From: Plectosphaerella cucumerina
Lineage: Eukaryota > Ascomycota > Sordariomycetes > Glomerellales > Plectosphaerellaceae
Assembly (NCBI GenBank): GCA_020746995.1
Contig: JAGPXD010000002.1
Span: 3,720,001-3,784,000 of the forward strand
Length of the DNA: 64,000 bases
Direction of reading: 5' to 3'
Below, one piece after another: positions 1-10,800 of this stretch. The notes beneath the pieces were generated by a model. That model was not told the origin of the DNA and made no database searches. It saw nothing but the letters and a program-made list of their open reading frames with translations. The stretch's first letter is position 1. Each line of letters opens with the position of its first letter. The position numbers were made by a program, and so were the translations under genes.

Positions 1-153
1 GCCGCACCCGTGACTCAGAAGGGCCAAGGCTGTTTGCAAAAAAGTCATGACCTTACATATATCCCGACCGCGAACTTCCCTCAATCATCTCAGCATTCCC
101 ATCAATCCCTGACCACCAACCCATACCTCACATCCATCTCCTAAACCACCATC

Positions 154-723
154 ATGACCTCCGAACCCCGCCGCTTCGACGTCCCTCGTGTGGGCGTCGC
201 TGCCGTCATCCGGAACCGTGAGGGCAAGGTTGTCTGCGGCCTTCGCAAGGGCAGCCACGGGTCGGGTAAGTTCTCCACCACTTCCTTCCAATTGACCTCG
301 AGCTAATGTTGCCCAGGCACCTGGCAGCTTCCTGGGGGCCACCTCGAGCTGGGCGAGTCCTTCGCAACGTGCGCCGAGCGGGAAGTCAAGGAGGAGTGTG
401 GTCTGGACGTGCGCGGTACCGGCGTCGCGGCAGTGACAAACGACGTCTTCGACGCCGAGGGAAAGCACTACATCACCATTTTTGTCAAGTGCGACATGGT
501 CGACGAGGAGGCACAGCCCGAGGTGAGCAACATCTCCGAACCTCACATGCAGACTTTCTCTTTCCTGTTTGCTAACACATGCGCGATGCAGGTTCTCGAG
601 GCGGACAAGTGCGACGGATGGTACTGGAAGACATGGGAGGAGCTGCGCGCCGAGAAGCACCTTTTCCTTCCTCTCGTCAACCTTTTCGAAGAACATGCCG
701 ATGTAGCCGCCCTGATGCGGTAG
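154..723 (+). CDS. Small Nudix hydrolase (MTH1/NUDT15-like), 149 aa
   Basis: Three exons, 154-265, 317-522 and 592-723, join in frame to 149 residues. Both introns are GT-AG, and the second carries a GCTAAC branch site at 571. A complete Nudix box lies at residues 45-66: G45, E51, then REVKEE with R59, E60, E63 and E64, then G66, matching GX5EX7REUXEEXGU, so the Mg-binding glutamates are present. The preceding strand reads GTWQLPGGH, as in NUDT15/MTH1-type enzymes. Members of this family hydrolyse (d)NTPs or related nucleoside diphosphate derivatives in the cytosol or nucleus; the exact substrate cannot be read from sequence. The ATG at 154 is preceded by a CT-rich leader and gives a protein of the usual family length with no targeting peptide. 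Confidence 0.9.
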
Positions 724-973
724 GCGCGAACAGTCGCAGCTTCCACGACTGCCTCTCCTTGCTTCGCCTATTAAAATAGACATCCATCCCCATCCTCGCG
801 TCCTCTCGTTCTCTCGTTCTCTTCCCATCCCATCATCATCAACATCAGCAGCATACGTCCCGCTCTCTCCAGCACTTCATACCAGCAGCTCGTCAAGACC
901 AGCAGCTCTACACATTCATCACTTCATTCATCCGGCCTTCCAAGTCCTGAGCTTCAAGCTCCCCACCATCGCA

Positions 974-2008
974 ATGGCTCACAACGTCAACGACGCCCCT
1001 CAGCTCGAAATCACACCAGCCCCCCCAATCACCAGTACTGTCACCCCCGAGTTGATTCCCACCCTCTTGGGCTGTGCCAGGAGTGACTCCTGATACAGCC
1101 GTGAAAGGGACTTGCTGACTCCGTGTGTTGTAGTTTTTCCCCCTCAGAACACCAGCGGCGACTCAGCCCAAACCAACGATAGCCCAGCCCAGGCCAACGA
1201 CAACCAAGCCCAGACCAACGACAACCATGCCCAGACCAACGAAGCCGTCGTCAACGGCCATGAGAACCCTCTCAGCAGCCACCCCGCACCTCCCAATTAC
1301 CCACCGCCTCCCCGTCCCTTTGAGGACCCCCGACCGGCCCCTCCAACTCCACAGTCGCCTCAAGACACCAGCTCCCAGGGAGTCCAAGCCTCTGGATCCG
1401 CTGGCCCGTCCAGCCTGCTCCCCTCGAACCCGGCAGACACTTCGAGAAAGCCCTCGGTCCAGGGCTCTGACACTCCTTCAGGCCAAGGGACTTCGAATAC
1501 GGCAGGCAATGAGAGATCTCCCAGGAACTCTACATCCTCGCGGTCCAGGGCCTGGGCCGCTGACCTCTCGTCTTCTCTCAAGCAAACCTTCAAGATTCTC
1601 CTCTGCAGGGTTCCCCTGCTTGATGATCAGGAGTTACCAATCGAGCCACAGCAACCAGCCGAGCAACAACAGCCAGCCCAGCCGCAACAGCCAGCCCAGG
1701 CGCGGGGAAAAGCCCGGGCACAGGCACACGTCCAGCAGCTTGAACACGCGCCAATCCAGCCTCCAAGCCCAGCCCACCCTCGAAGCCCCAGAGAGCGAGT
1801 CCTGGTGGAGATGCGTTGCTGGCGGGATTGCGAACTCTGCAATGCCGTGGGGCCTTGCATGTGCGATGACTGCAACCACAATATCAGGTCCCGGGTGCTC
1901 CGTCGCCTCAGGTACAGGACCAGCATGCACATTCGACGCGTGTGCATGTGTCCTGCCGTGGACGCCCCGCCTGCAGCTCGGCTTCAGCCTCGGAGCGCAC
2001 GAGGTTGA
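974..2008 (+). CDS. Hypothetical low-complexity protein with Cys-rich C-terminus
   Basis: I do not recognise this gene. The ATG at 974 sits in good context (ATCGCAATGG) after a pyrimidine/CA-rich leader. An intron 1035-1133 (GTACTG...TTGTAG, with a GCTGACT branch-like motif at 1113) restores one frame through to the stop at 2008, giving about 311 residues. The donor is weak, so the start exon is uncertain. The N-terminal half has degenerate repeats around AQTND (roughly 1160-1245) followed by Pro/Ser/Gln-rich sequence, including runs of QQPA. The last 70 residues are different: Arg-rich with clustered cysteines (MRCWRDCELC, then CMCDDCNH) that might bind a metal or be oxidised. There is no signal peptide or membrane segment. 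It could also be a non-coding transcript. Confidence 0.4.
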
Positions 2009-2074
2009 GCTCCCAAGGTGTGGCGAGATGGCAATGCAACGCGCAAGATGAGGAAGCGATTTGACAGCGATGCT

Positions 2075-2105
<31 letters not shown>

Positions 2106-2536
2106 GGGGGGGTAGCCGTTGTATTCTTTCAGCTTAGCGACATGATTTGACAGCATTGCTCTCTTTTGCTCTTGTCATGTGCTGCTCTCGTGATGGTTCA
2201 ACCTGGGACGTGGTTCTTGGCAGCTCTCGTGGCGGATTCATGGCGATTTGATATCATGAATTATGCTCACTACTTCGTCAACGACGCAGCAGGTCAATCG
2301 TCACGGCGACTCTCGCGGCCTGCTAATTCAGTGTGTCCCAGCACCGGGACACCCCTGGACGGGAAATCAAGTGTCAACTTCGACAGGGGTCTCCAGTGGA
2401 CTGGTGCCTAATCGCGCGGCACAGCGACAGCGCGTCGTGCCCCGTCGCGACATGATCTTGCATTTATTTCAACGTCACTCCCTCGGCAACAACTCTTGCT
2501 CCCGCATTGGCAATATCAGTCTTCCGATACCGCGCA
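2009..2536. other. Intergenic, 528 bases, with homopolymer tract
   Basis: No gene is visible apart from the T11/G28 tract listed separately. The rest is ordinary non-repetitive sequence with short open frames only. Confidence 0.5.
2074..2112 (+). repeat. T11 followed by G28 homopolymer
   Basis: Eleven T (2074-2084) run directly into 28 consecutive G (2085-2112). It lies 65 bases beyond the stop codon of the low-complexity gene, so it may be in its 3' untranslated region. The exact length should be treated as approximate, because such tracts are hard to sequence and vary between strains. Confidence 0.9.
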
Positions 2537-2875
2537 ATGACATCAACCCCACCATCGCTGCCGTCCCCGAAGGACACCCTCCATGAGAAGCAGCCGCTCG
2601 CCACGTCCACTCCTCCTGTCGCCGAGCTCGACCCCGCACCGAAGCAATTCTACACTGTCGAACTATCCTGCCTCGCCGTCCTCTGTCTCGTTCTCAGTCT
2701 CTTCATCATCTTCGGCAACCCGATTCTCGCCTACCGGCGGTTCATGCTCGACCCCGCGACCGATATGGGCCGCTGCGTCCCGCCCGCGGAACACGGCCAT
2801 CTCCCCGGCCTCGGACATTGGGCGAAGAGCGGGAACTCGGAGGAGGGTTGGTCTGGTAGACATCCGCGACGCTAG
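2537..2875 (+). CDS. Small hypothetical protein with one membrane helix, 112 aa
   Basis: This single open frame starts at the ATG at 2537 (context CGCAATGAC). The first 40 residues are Pro/Ser/Thr-rich, a strong hydrophobic helix follows at about residues 42-64 (VELSCLAVLCLVLSLFIIFG is its core), then a basic YRRFM stretch and a polar tail. This suggests a single-pass membrane protein with the basic side in the cytosol. An in-frame TTG at 2507 is not used as a start. I recognise no family. The tail after residue 75 looks less protein-like, so a missed intron or a false gene is possible. Confidence 0.4.
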   Translation: MTSTPPSLPSPKDTLHEKQPLATSTPPVAELDPAPKQFYTVELSCLAVLCLVLSLFIIFGNPILAYRRFMLDPATDMGRCVPPAEHGHLPGLGHWAKSGNSEEGWSGRHPRR

Positions 2876-3133
2876 AGGCAAGCGGGTATCAATTAGGGAA
2901 CGAGGAGGCAGGGCATCGATGGTCTCAGCCACTCACCACTGAGAAGCACGACAAACCCAACATCAAGATCGGATATTGACAGCAAAGCGGACAGAGCATG
3001 TCGGTCAATCATGACATGATATATGTATGTTCTATGTTCTCATCCCGCCTCACAACGTGAGATAGGCTTGGAGGAATATGTACCACAGAAGAGGCACCAA
3101 CATGCCGTCAGTGCCCTCACGTCCTCACACCGC

Positions 3134-4022
3134 TTAGCAGGCGCCGTCCTTGTTGCCGGGGCCGTTGTAGTTCTGGCAAGGTGTCTTGGCGTCGGTGCAG
3201 ACGTTGACGAGCGTGGCCTTGTCGCCGTTGGCCTTGGTGATGCCGACGACCTCGCCACCCTTGCGGGCGGTGACACCCTCGACGTAGACCTCGCGGGCGC
3301 ACTTCTGGCACTGCACGGGGTTAGCTTGGAAGGGGGTGACGGTGGATGCGAGACTTACGGTGCCGCACGAGCGGTAGACCTTGCCGTAGTCCTCGGCGTA
3401 GAAGTTGATGATCTGGCGGATGGTCAGCGTGGTTTTTTGGTTTGGTCTCCGGTGGTACTCACGTTGACGCGGCCGCAGCCGTTGTGCTGGATGACCTTGT
3501 CCGAGGCCTTGAAGGCACCACCGCCGATGATGTTGGTGACATCGCCGGGCCTGTCGTCCTTCTATACGGGGGTCAGCATGCTGTCTAGAAGCTTGGTGAT
3601 GGGCACCTACAATGGAGATAGCGTCCTCGCAGACGTCCTCGAACCAGACGAACTCAAGGTTGCAGCCACCGCCCTTGCAGTAGACGCCCTCACCGACGGT
3701 CTTGCCGATAATGACGTTGCGCAGGGTGCCACCGCGCTCGACGACGAAGGCCGTGTCCTTCTCGCCTGTCAAAGTCGTCAGTATCAACACTTGATGCTTT
3801 TGCTTCAGAGTACGCACCGCCCTCCTGCTGCGAGTTGCAGCTGCTGGGGTTGCGGTCGAACTTCTGCCACTGGCCGTCGTAGACCTCGCCGTTCTTGACG
3901 TAGATGGGCTCCTTGAGGGGGACGAGGCCGGTGTGCTTGGGCAAACCGCCCTCGTAGCCGAGGCAGGCCAGGGCCGCGGGGGCGGCCGAGAGGAGGGCGA
4001 CGATGGAAGTGGCAGAGACCAT
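3134..4022 (-). CDS. Secreted pectate lyase, polysaccharide lyase family 3, 229 aa
   Basis: Five exons on the - strand (4022-3818, 3765-3611, 3561-3463, 3412-3359 and 3310-3134) are joined by GT-AG introns of 48-52 bases, the last with a GCTAAC branch site, and encode 229 residues. The first 19 or so residues are a signal peptide ending in PAALA. The mature part carries PL3 signatures: GEGVYCKGGGCNLEFVWFED followed by VCEDA, a KASDKVIQHNGCGRVN segment, an NFYAEDYGKVYRSCGTC segment, and many paired cysteines. The family cleaves de-esterified pectin by Ca-dependent beta-elimination outside the cell, typically in plant cell-wall degradation by pathogens and saprotrophs. The length is typical. 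A TATA-like element lies about 85 bases upstream. It stands alone, with no other wall-degrading gene beside it. Confidence 0.95.
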
Positions 4023-4103
4023 TTTTGCGTTGTGATCGGTGGAGAGAGGTGATCTGTTGTGATGGCCTTCTCTTTATGTCTTGGATCGCGGCTGGGAGGA
4101 CGT

Positions 4104-4111
4104 CTTTTATA
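4104..4111 (-). promoter_or_regulatory. TATA-like box of the pectate lyase gene
   Basis: The - strand reads TATAAAAG here, 82 bases upstream of the pectate lyase ATG at 4022, a normal place for a TATA element in a strongly induced fungal gene. This rests on motif and position only. Confidence 0.5.
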
Positions 4112-7100
4112 ACTTGGACGTCGACTTTGTCAGGTGCTTCGAAGAACCCCCGGAGAATTTCCCTCGGACGGCGCCCAAAATGTCCGGCGCGCCATTGAAT
4201 CAGATCGAACCATCTCCCTACCGTCCTCCCGCCCGCCTTACGAGCCCCGTGCAATATACAACCATCGGTGGTGTTTCCCCTTCGAGGCTCCCGTGTGACG
4301 GAGCCCTGCTCCGCTTCACCGCACGCGCTCCAATGGCTGCGGGGTGCATGGGCAGGAATCGGCCCCTGATCGTCGTGGCTGAGCTGGTGAGAAGCCAATG
4401 AAGGAACGGCGACGGTGTCTATCTGGAGGAGGAACCCCTGCAGCGACCCCGCAACTTTGTTTTCTTGGCTCGTCATGCCTGCCCTGACGGTGGAAACATG
4501 CTTCTTTCAATGACAGGCGGACAGATTGTCGCCTGGGTGGGTGCTTCCGGATGTCACGCTGGGAAGGTTTTCCCGTCCACTTGTCGGGATGGGCCGAGTC
4601 ATACATTGCATACCCGACTCTCGTATCGTTTTTCCATGGCGGCAGCGAGGGGGATCTGCCAAGTGTAGAGGTGGAAATAGAGAGGGTTGGTCAAGCAATG
4701 TGGCAAGCTTTCTGCAACATGGCAAGCCTTTTAGCGCCAGACCCGGGGGATGATGCCTGCCCACTCCATGTCCCCGGCGGCTTGGCTCGTCCGAACGGCT
4801 CCTCCTTTCTCCCGAAAATATGGGCTCGGACGAGTCGATGGGAGTTTTGTCCGGTCGGTCCGAGGAGGCGTTCCCACGTGGGAATGGGCGGCAGACGAGG
4901 GGGAGTGCCGGAGAAGGGCGCCCGTATCTCATGCCGGGGCGGAGATTAAGGCTATGGGGTACGTGCAGGATATATTGCTGACGGGTCCTGAAACGGGGCG
5001 CTCAAGTTGTCGTTCTTGGCCAACTCCTCCTTTCTCGTACCCGTGTGCTGGCGGTCGGTTTTGTCGGGTGACTGTTCGGGAATGCTTGTCGGGAGGGCGG
5101 TATTGGGATGCAGGGCATGGGTAATGCCGAGTGATTGAATCCACTTGCTTCATATGCGGTCTTCGTATTCTTGATTCAATCCTTCTATCTTGTAAGTTAC
5201 GGAAGTTGAGCGTTTGATGCCAAGGGGAGGCCTCCTAGATTTTGGCCACCTTGATGGATGGTTGAAGCCTTGGGAAGGTTGATGCCTGACTTTGTTCCAC
5301 TTGGACGTCCGTGAATTGAACGAAGGAAGAATTCCGTATCAAACACCTTGGAGCAACTGCACCCAAAGCAACTCTTGGTCCTTTCTGGACGCGATCCTCG
5401 CTGTCGCCTAAAAGACCTCGAAAGCCGCCCTGACGTTGCATCGAAGATTACACCAAGCCCAATCACAACGTCCCCTGATATTGAGGCTTCGGCCGATGGC
5501 TGCAAACGGCAGCTGGCGCTTGAAGGAGGGGTCTTGGCCAATCAGCCAAGACGGGGATGTCACTTGTGGACAATCCTTCGCATCAGGTGCAACAATCCCG
5601 GCCAAGAAAAGTGGTGTCCCTCGGAGAAGAGAGTCATGCTAAAGTTCTGTTACGGGCTGATGATCGGCGTCTACCTTGACGGAGCTTCGGTAAATCGGAG
5701 GTGCAATGGCCCGAACCACCGTGGAATACAGATTCCGGTTACCCTGTTGTGAGCGGAACTGGGGAGGTCGTGCATCAGAGGTCATGTCTGTCCGTATAAC
5801 GAGGCGATGTTGTACGAATGTGAGAATCTTTGGAGCTCGCCATACCCCAGGGAATGCTTCCAGTGTCATCCACCTGTGGGCATGGTAGTTGATGAAACAT
5901 GATGTCCAGGTAAGCTACTGCAAGCAGCCGATGGTCCAGGAATCGAAGTGTCAGGTGTCATGCGCATCGGTCCCGACCTTTGGAGCATCCATGTCCCGGA
6001 GGAGACCATTGGCGATGGTCCTGCTACCATCATAAGTGTAGGAAAGGATCTATTCCGAATCATCTTGGTGAATTCTGACGAGTATTTCGGCCGATGCGGC
6101 GGGGTTGCACGTACATTCCATGGCAACATGGGCTGAGGATGATGCATGTCGGGAGCGCCCAGCTGCTATGGCTTAGCAACAGAACCACTCAAGTCGGCCC
6201 TGCTGCATTTTGATATTTCGACATGCTGCCTGTCCATTTCAACCCAAAGGACGACCCCCTATTCGAGCTGGGGGAGTGCACAGTACGAGGTTGACCCAGA
6301 TAGGGGGAGGTCCGTGCGCTTGGGTCATGGTGATGTGTCGGGCAGTGTCGAAAGGGGCGTTTGCCTCGGCAGGAAACAGACTGCCAAGTTGACCTTTTGG
6401 TTCAAGTTCACAAGCCAAATGATTCAAAGTCCAGACTAATCGTATCATCGAGGTCATGCAAGTTCTTCACCTCGGAAGTGAAGAAGCCAGTGGGTTCAAG
6501 TTATTTGGTGCTGACGGTGTCTAAAAGCAGGTCGGTCACCACCAGTGAGGATGAGAAAGAAGAGATCAACACAGAAACTGCGGGACTTTGAGATGTCAAA
6601 GAATTCGGCTGATGGTCCGCACATGTACCTCCTTGAGGATGCGCTGAGTGGGGAATACAGTAGTATTGCATTCTGAGGATGTTAATTCTTTGATGTATCA
6701 CATGCACATCTTCCGGGAAGCCTCATTTTGGACTCCAGCAGCTCAGGGTTACCAAGCACCTTTGTCATGTCCTCCATTTTAAGAGGTGTACAGATTGTTT
6801 ACCTCGATAAAGGAAGGGATTGGCTTACAAGGCTGCACAGAAGAAGGGAAAAGATGGAGGCGGAATCCGCTGGAACCATCTTTCCATTAGAAATTCATCA
6901 TCTCAACATCAAGAGCACTGAATCGTGGCGCATTGAGGCATCGGCACTCTTGAAATCAAAGCCACTCCCAGACCTAGAACACCTCGCCAGAAAAGAAGCC
7001 ACTCCGCACTCGCAACAAGACTCATGTGTTTGTTTGGATATGGGACATCCCAAGTTATACTGTCCTGACTCTGCAGCTTGGTGAAGCATATTGTCAGCCT

Positions 7101-7800
7101 CGCATCTGCCCCGTCAGTCCCCAAACTTACCCAGACAACCAGGAACTCTGGTAGTCAAGCAATCTTGGTTCGGGAGCCTTGTATTGTCCGAAGAACCGCA
7201 GGGGGGAATAATTGTTTTTGGAGTCAAGGTGTGAGATGTAGATTGATCCAAGTCAATGGGTGGAAGGCCAAAGGGTGTTCATCTTGCTTGCAGATCAAGC
7301 AAGCTCCTTCCAGCCAGACATAAGATCAATGCCTCTTCAAAGACGCGATGCAGAAAGATCCCGCATGTCTTCAAGCTTTGTTTGGGGGTCCGCATCTCTG
7401 AGACCAAGACCTTCCATGGGTTCTTACACGTAAAGCCGCATGCTGCTTACAAGGCTGCCATGGCTACAGCAGTCTCTCGGGGGCCGGAACCCCGTGGACA
7501 TCGACGGCATCACTGAGCGGCGACCACCCGCCAAGCATCGCCGCGGCAACCACCCAGCCCTCATCAGATGACTCTGGGTGAGCTCTTTCCACGTTTTTAT
7601 TTCACAATTTCCACCCCAGCTGCGCCTTTCATTTGGAAAATTCCGCAACCCCCTCCTGCAGTTGTCCCCCAACGCACTTGAGACCTTCTCAGTCCCTCCT
7701 TCCTCGACTCACCCTCTTCAACCGTCATCACCATCAAGTACCTTGGTACCTACAGCCTCATTACTCTTCCATCTCGGTTGCACTCTCCCTCGGTATCTGC
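4112..7800. other. Gene-poor interval, about 3.7 kb
   Basis: I find no supportable gene here. The open frames are short (up to about 140 codons), overlap on both strands, and lack recognisable domains, signal peptides or convincing exon chains. Base composition from about 5.2 to 7.4 kb looks more even than in the coding parts. No terminal inverted repeats, transposase motifs or tRNA boxes were seen. The left end must hold the pectate lyase promoter and the right end (about 7560-7800, CT-rich) the leader of the next gene. Confidence 0.5.
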
Positions 7801-10800
7801 ATGTCCGAGACGTCATCCTTGGACCCTGCGGCGATGACGTCCGATTCCTCATCCCCATCTCTGGGCGATCCCATGGACTGGAAGACGACGTCAACATACG
7901 TTATCCATCCATCGGCGACCGCTCAGGTCGACACCTCTATCGCTTCATCACATTCTTTCAACAGTGATACAGAGGGCGGTCTATCCGCCTCTCTCAAGCT
8001 CATCATTTCCCACCTGACCGACGACTCGTCTGCCCCCCAGCCCGAGCACACCGCTGTCCGTGGTCAGCACAACTTGGCCGTCTCGTCCATCAGCAACGGC
8101 CTCTTACACCAGAGCACCGGAACTGTCATTTCACACTTCTCCACCGACGCCTTTCCCCTCCCGGAGAATTTCCTCGAACTCGAACGCTGCGGTCACCACA
8201 TCTTCGGCGAGGCGAAGAGCTGTGAGCCTGACAAGTTCCATCAGTTCCGGGACTACCTGTTCCACGCAAAAGTTCATCGAGAGCGCGCCAGACGAGAGAA
8301 GAACGCCCCCAAGGGCCCTCGTCTGGCTTCTGGTCTGGTCATGATGCCCCCGGTCGATCAGAACGGCAACAACCGCGTCGACAGGACACTGGATGCCGAG
8401 CTGAAGATAAGCAAGAAGATGGAGGATACCAGCAAAGCTATGAAGGCGATCAGTAGCCGTCTTAAGGAACTGACTGAGGAGAATCGCGCCCTTCTCAACA
8501 ATCAAGACGCCCCGGATGCTGAGGCTTCTCATGACCACCGCCGTAAGGAGAACGCTACCGACACCGGCAAGCCCGAGAAGCAGCCGGCGGACGAAGATTC
8601 GGACCAGCAGACTGCAGCCTCGGGACCCAAGAAGGAACTTAAGAAATTTAAGGCCTCTCTCGAGCCCATCATCGAGGACGACAACCAGTCCGTCGAATCC
8701 ACGGACCAGGAAACCATCCACACCGCTCAGCTCCTTGCGAATCCGGAGGCCACGTCTGGTGTCAAGCTGAAGAACGATGGAGAGAACGACATGGAGACAG
8801 CTTTTGATAGCGACAGCTCTCACACGATGACCACTGGCTCTCATCGTGAAGACACTCAGCTTCCGACTGCCGCCGCCGAGGTTGGTATCCCCACCACATC
8901 TGAGCCGACTCTTGGAGCCGTCGCAGACCAAGGCCTCGAGCAGGACACCGATGACACCGCCCATGCTACCTCGGAAGTCCCCGCCATCACGATCTCAGAG
9001 GCAGGCCCCGATGGTGCTCTGGAAGCAGCTCTTGACGCAGCTCTTGACGCAGCTCTTGACGCCATCTTGGACGAACAAGTCACCGCAGTCAAGAATGAAA
9101 CTCTCAATGTCTCCTTCGAGCAACCATCAGACAACGCACTGGGTACATTTCCCCATATGGCTCTGAACGTCCTTGCAGATGCAGCTTTGGGTTCAGCTCT
9201 TCAGTCAAGCCCCGGCAAGGTTTTCGAGACAGACCCCGACGTGGCCCTCGATGCACCTTCTGCTGCGGTCTCGGACGCCACTCCCGATGTTTCCCTGGAT
9301 ACGGCTTCCAACGCAGCCCTCGATGCACCGATCGAGATCGTCACGGAAACAGATCCCATCACAACCTCTGATGCACCCATTGAGACTGCTTCGGAGGCTG
9401 GCAACGAAGATGCCTCCAAAGCAGGCACCAAGCCAGCCTGTGAAAACCCCGCGCGTGTCACATCAAGTAACCTCGCTGCTCGAGTCTTTGAACCAACTCC
9501 CGAGATTCCCATTGGCGCAGGCCTCGATACGGTCCTGATAGCACCAGCCAATGCAGGTTCGGGAGTAGCCTCAGATGTTTCTCCCAACAATGTCTCCAAC
9601 GATGCCCCTGCTGTAAGCACCAACGCAGGTCAAGAAATGAACCCCGGCACCAGCAACGACAACTTCGAACTGCATTCTCCTCAGCTCGCAGAACTGGAAG
9701 GTGACGTCCATGCCACGCCCAAGCCTCTGTCTGAAGTTGAGCCAACCCAAGTATCCGACAAGAGCGACGACAAAGCGGATGACGCCGACCAAGACTCCCT
9801 TCAGGATACCGTTGAAGTTGTTCAGCAGGTTGCCTTCGACGCCATGAGTCAAGGTGACAGCAGACTCGCTTCTCAGACTGTCGTCGAAGATGGCCTTCAG
9901 CATGCTTCTCAAGATCCCCCACAGAACATCACCCTCGAAGTCACCTCCGAAGATGTCACCCGAGATGTTGCTCAAGATACCTCCAACGATGCTCCCAAAG
10001 ACACCCTTCAAGATGTCAACGGAGATCCTCATCGGGACATCGCCCAAGACAACGCCCAGGTCAACGCCCAGGTCAACGCCCAGGTCAACGCCCAGGTCAC
10101 TCATCGGAATGTCACCGACACCCATGACACTGCTCAGACCACCGCTCAGAATACCACCCCAGTCACCATTCAGGACTCTGCTCAGGTCACCACTCAGGAT
10201 GCCGCTCAAGTCACCGTGAACACCGCGCTCGACGCTTCCAAGGACGCTTCTCAAGATACTTCCAAGAGCTTCCCCAATGACACCAAGTGCACCCAAGGAG
10301 GTGTCTCTCAGGATCCCATCCAATATGTCTCTCAGACTGCACCCCAACATGTTTCTTCGAGTGCCTCTACCGCCAGCGCCAATGCAGGCCACAGAAAGAA
10401 ATTCCGACCCAGCCCCAAGGACATGAACACATTCATCAGACAACTTCATCAGTTTTCTGACCTGGCCGAGAAGTCGCCATACTTGTACATTGTGCCAACG
10501 TCTTCACAGCTTGCTGCCCCCAAGATGGACAACCCGGAGCAGCAGCAGGGCAGCAGCTCGTCAAGCGCCAACAAGCATGGAACTGGTGTCAACACCGCTT
10601 CGCAGAAGGTCGCCAACAACGTCAAAGCTGTACAGAATGCTGCCGATGCCACTGCCGCTCAGAAGAAGGCTGCCGCCAAAGCTGAAGAGGAAGCTGAGGC
10701 TCGGAAGGCAGCCGCCAAAGCCGAACGGGAAGCTGAAGCTCGGAAGGCAGCCGCAGAGAGGGCTGCTGCGCAGATGGCCGCGGCTGCGCAAAGGAAGGCA

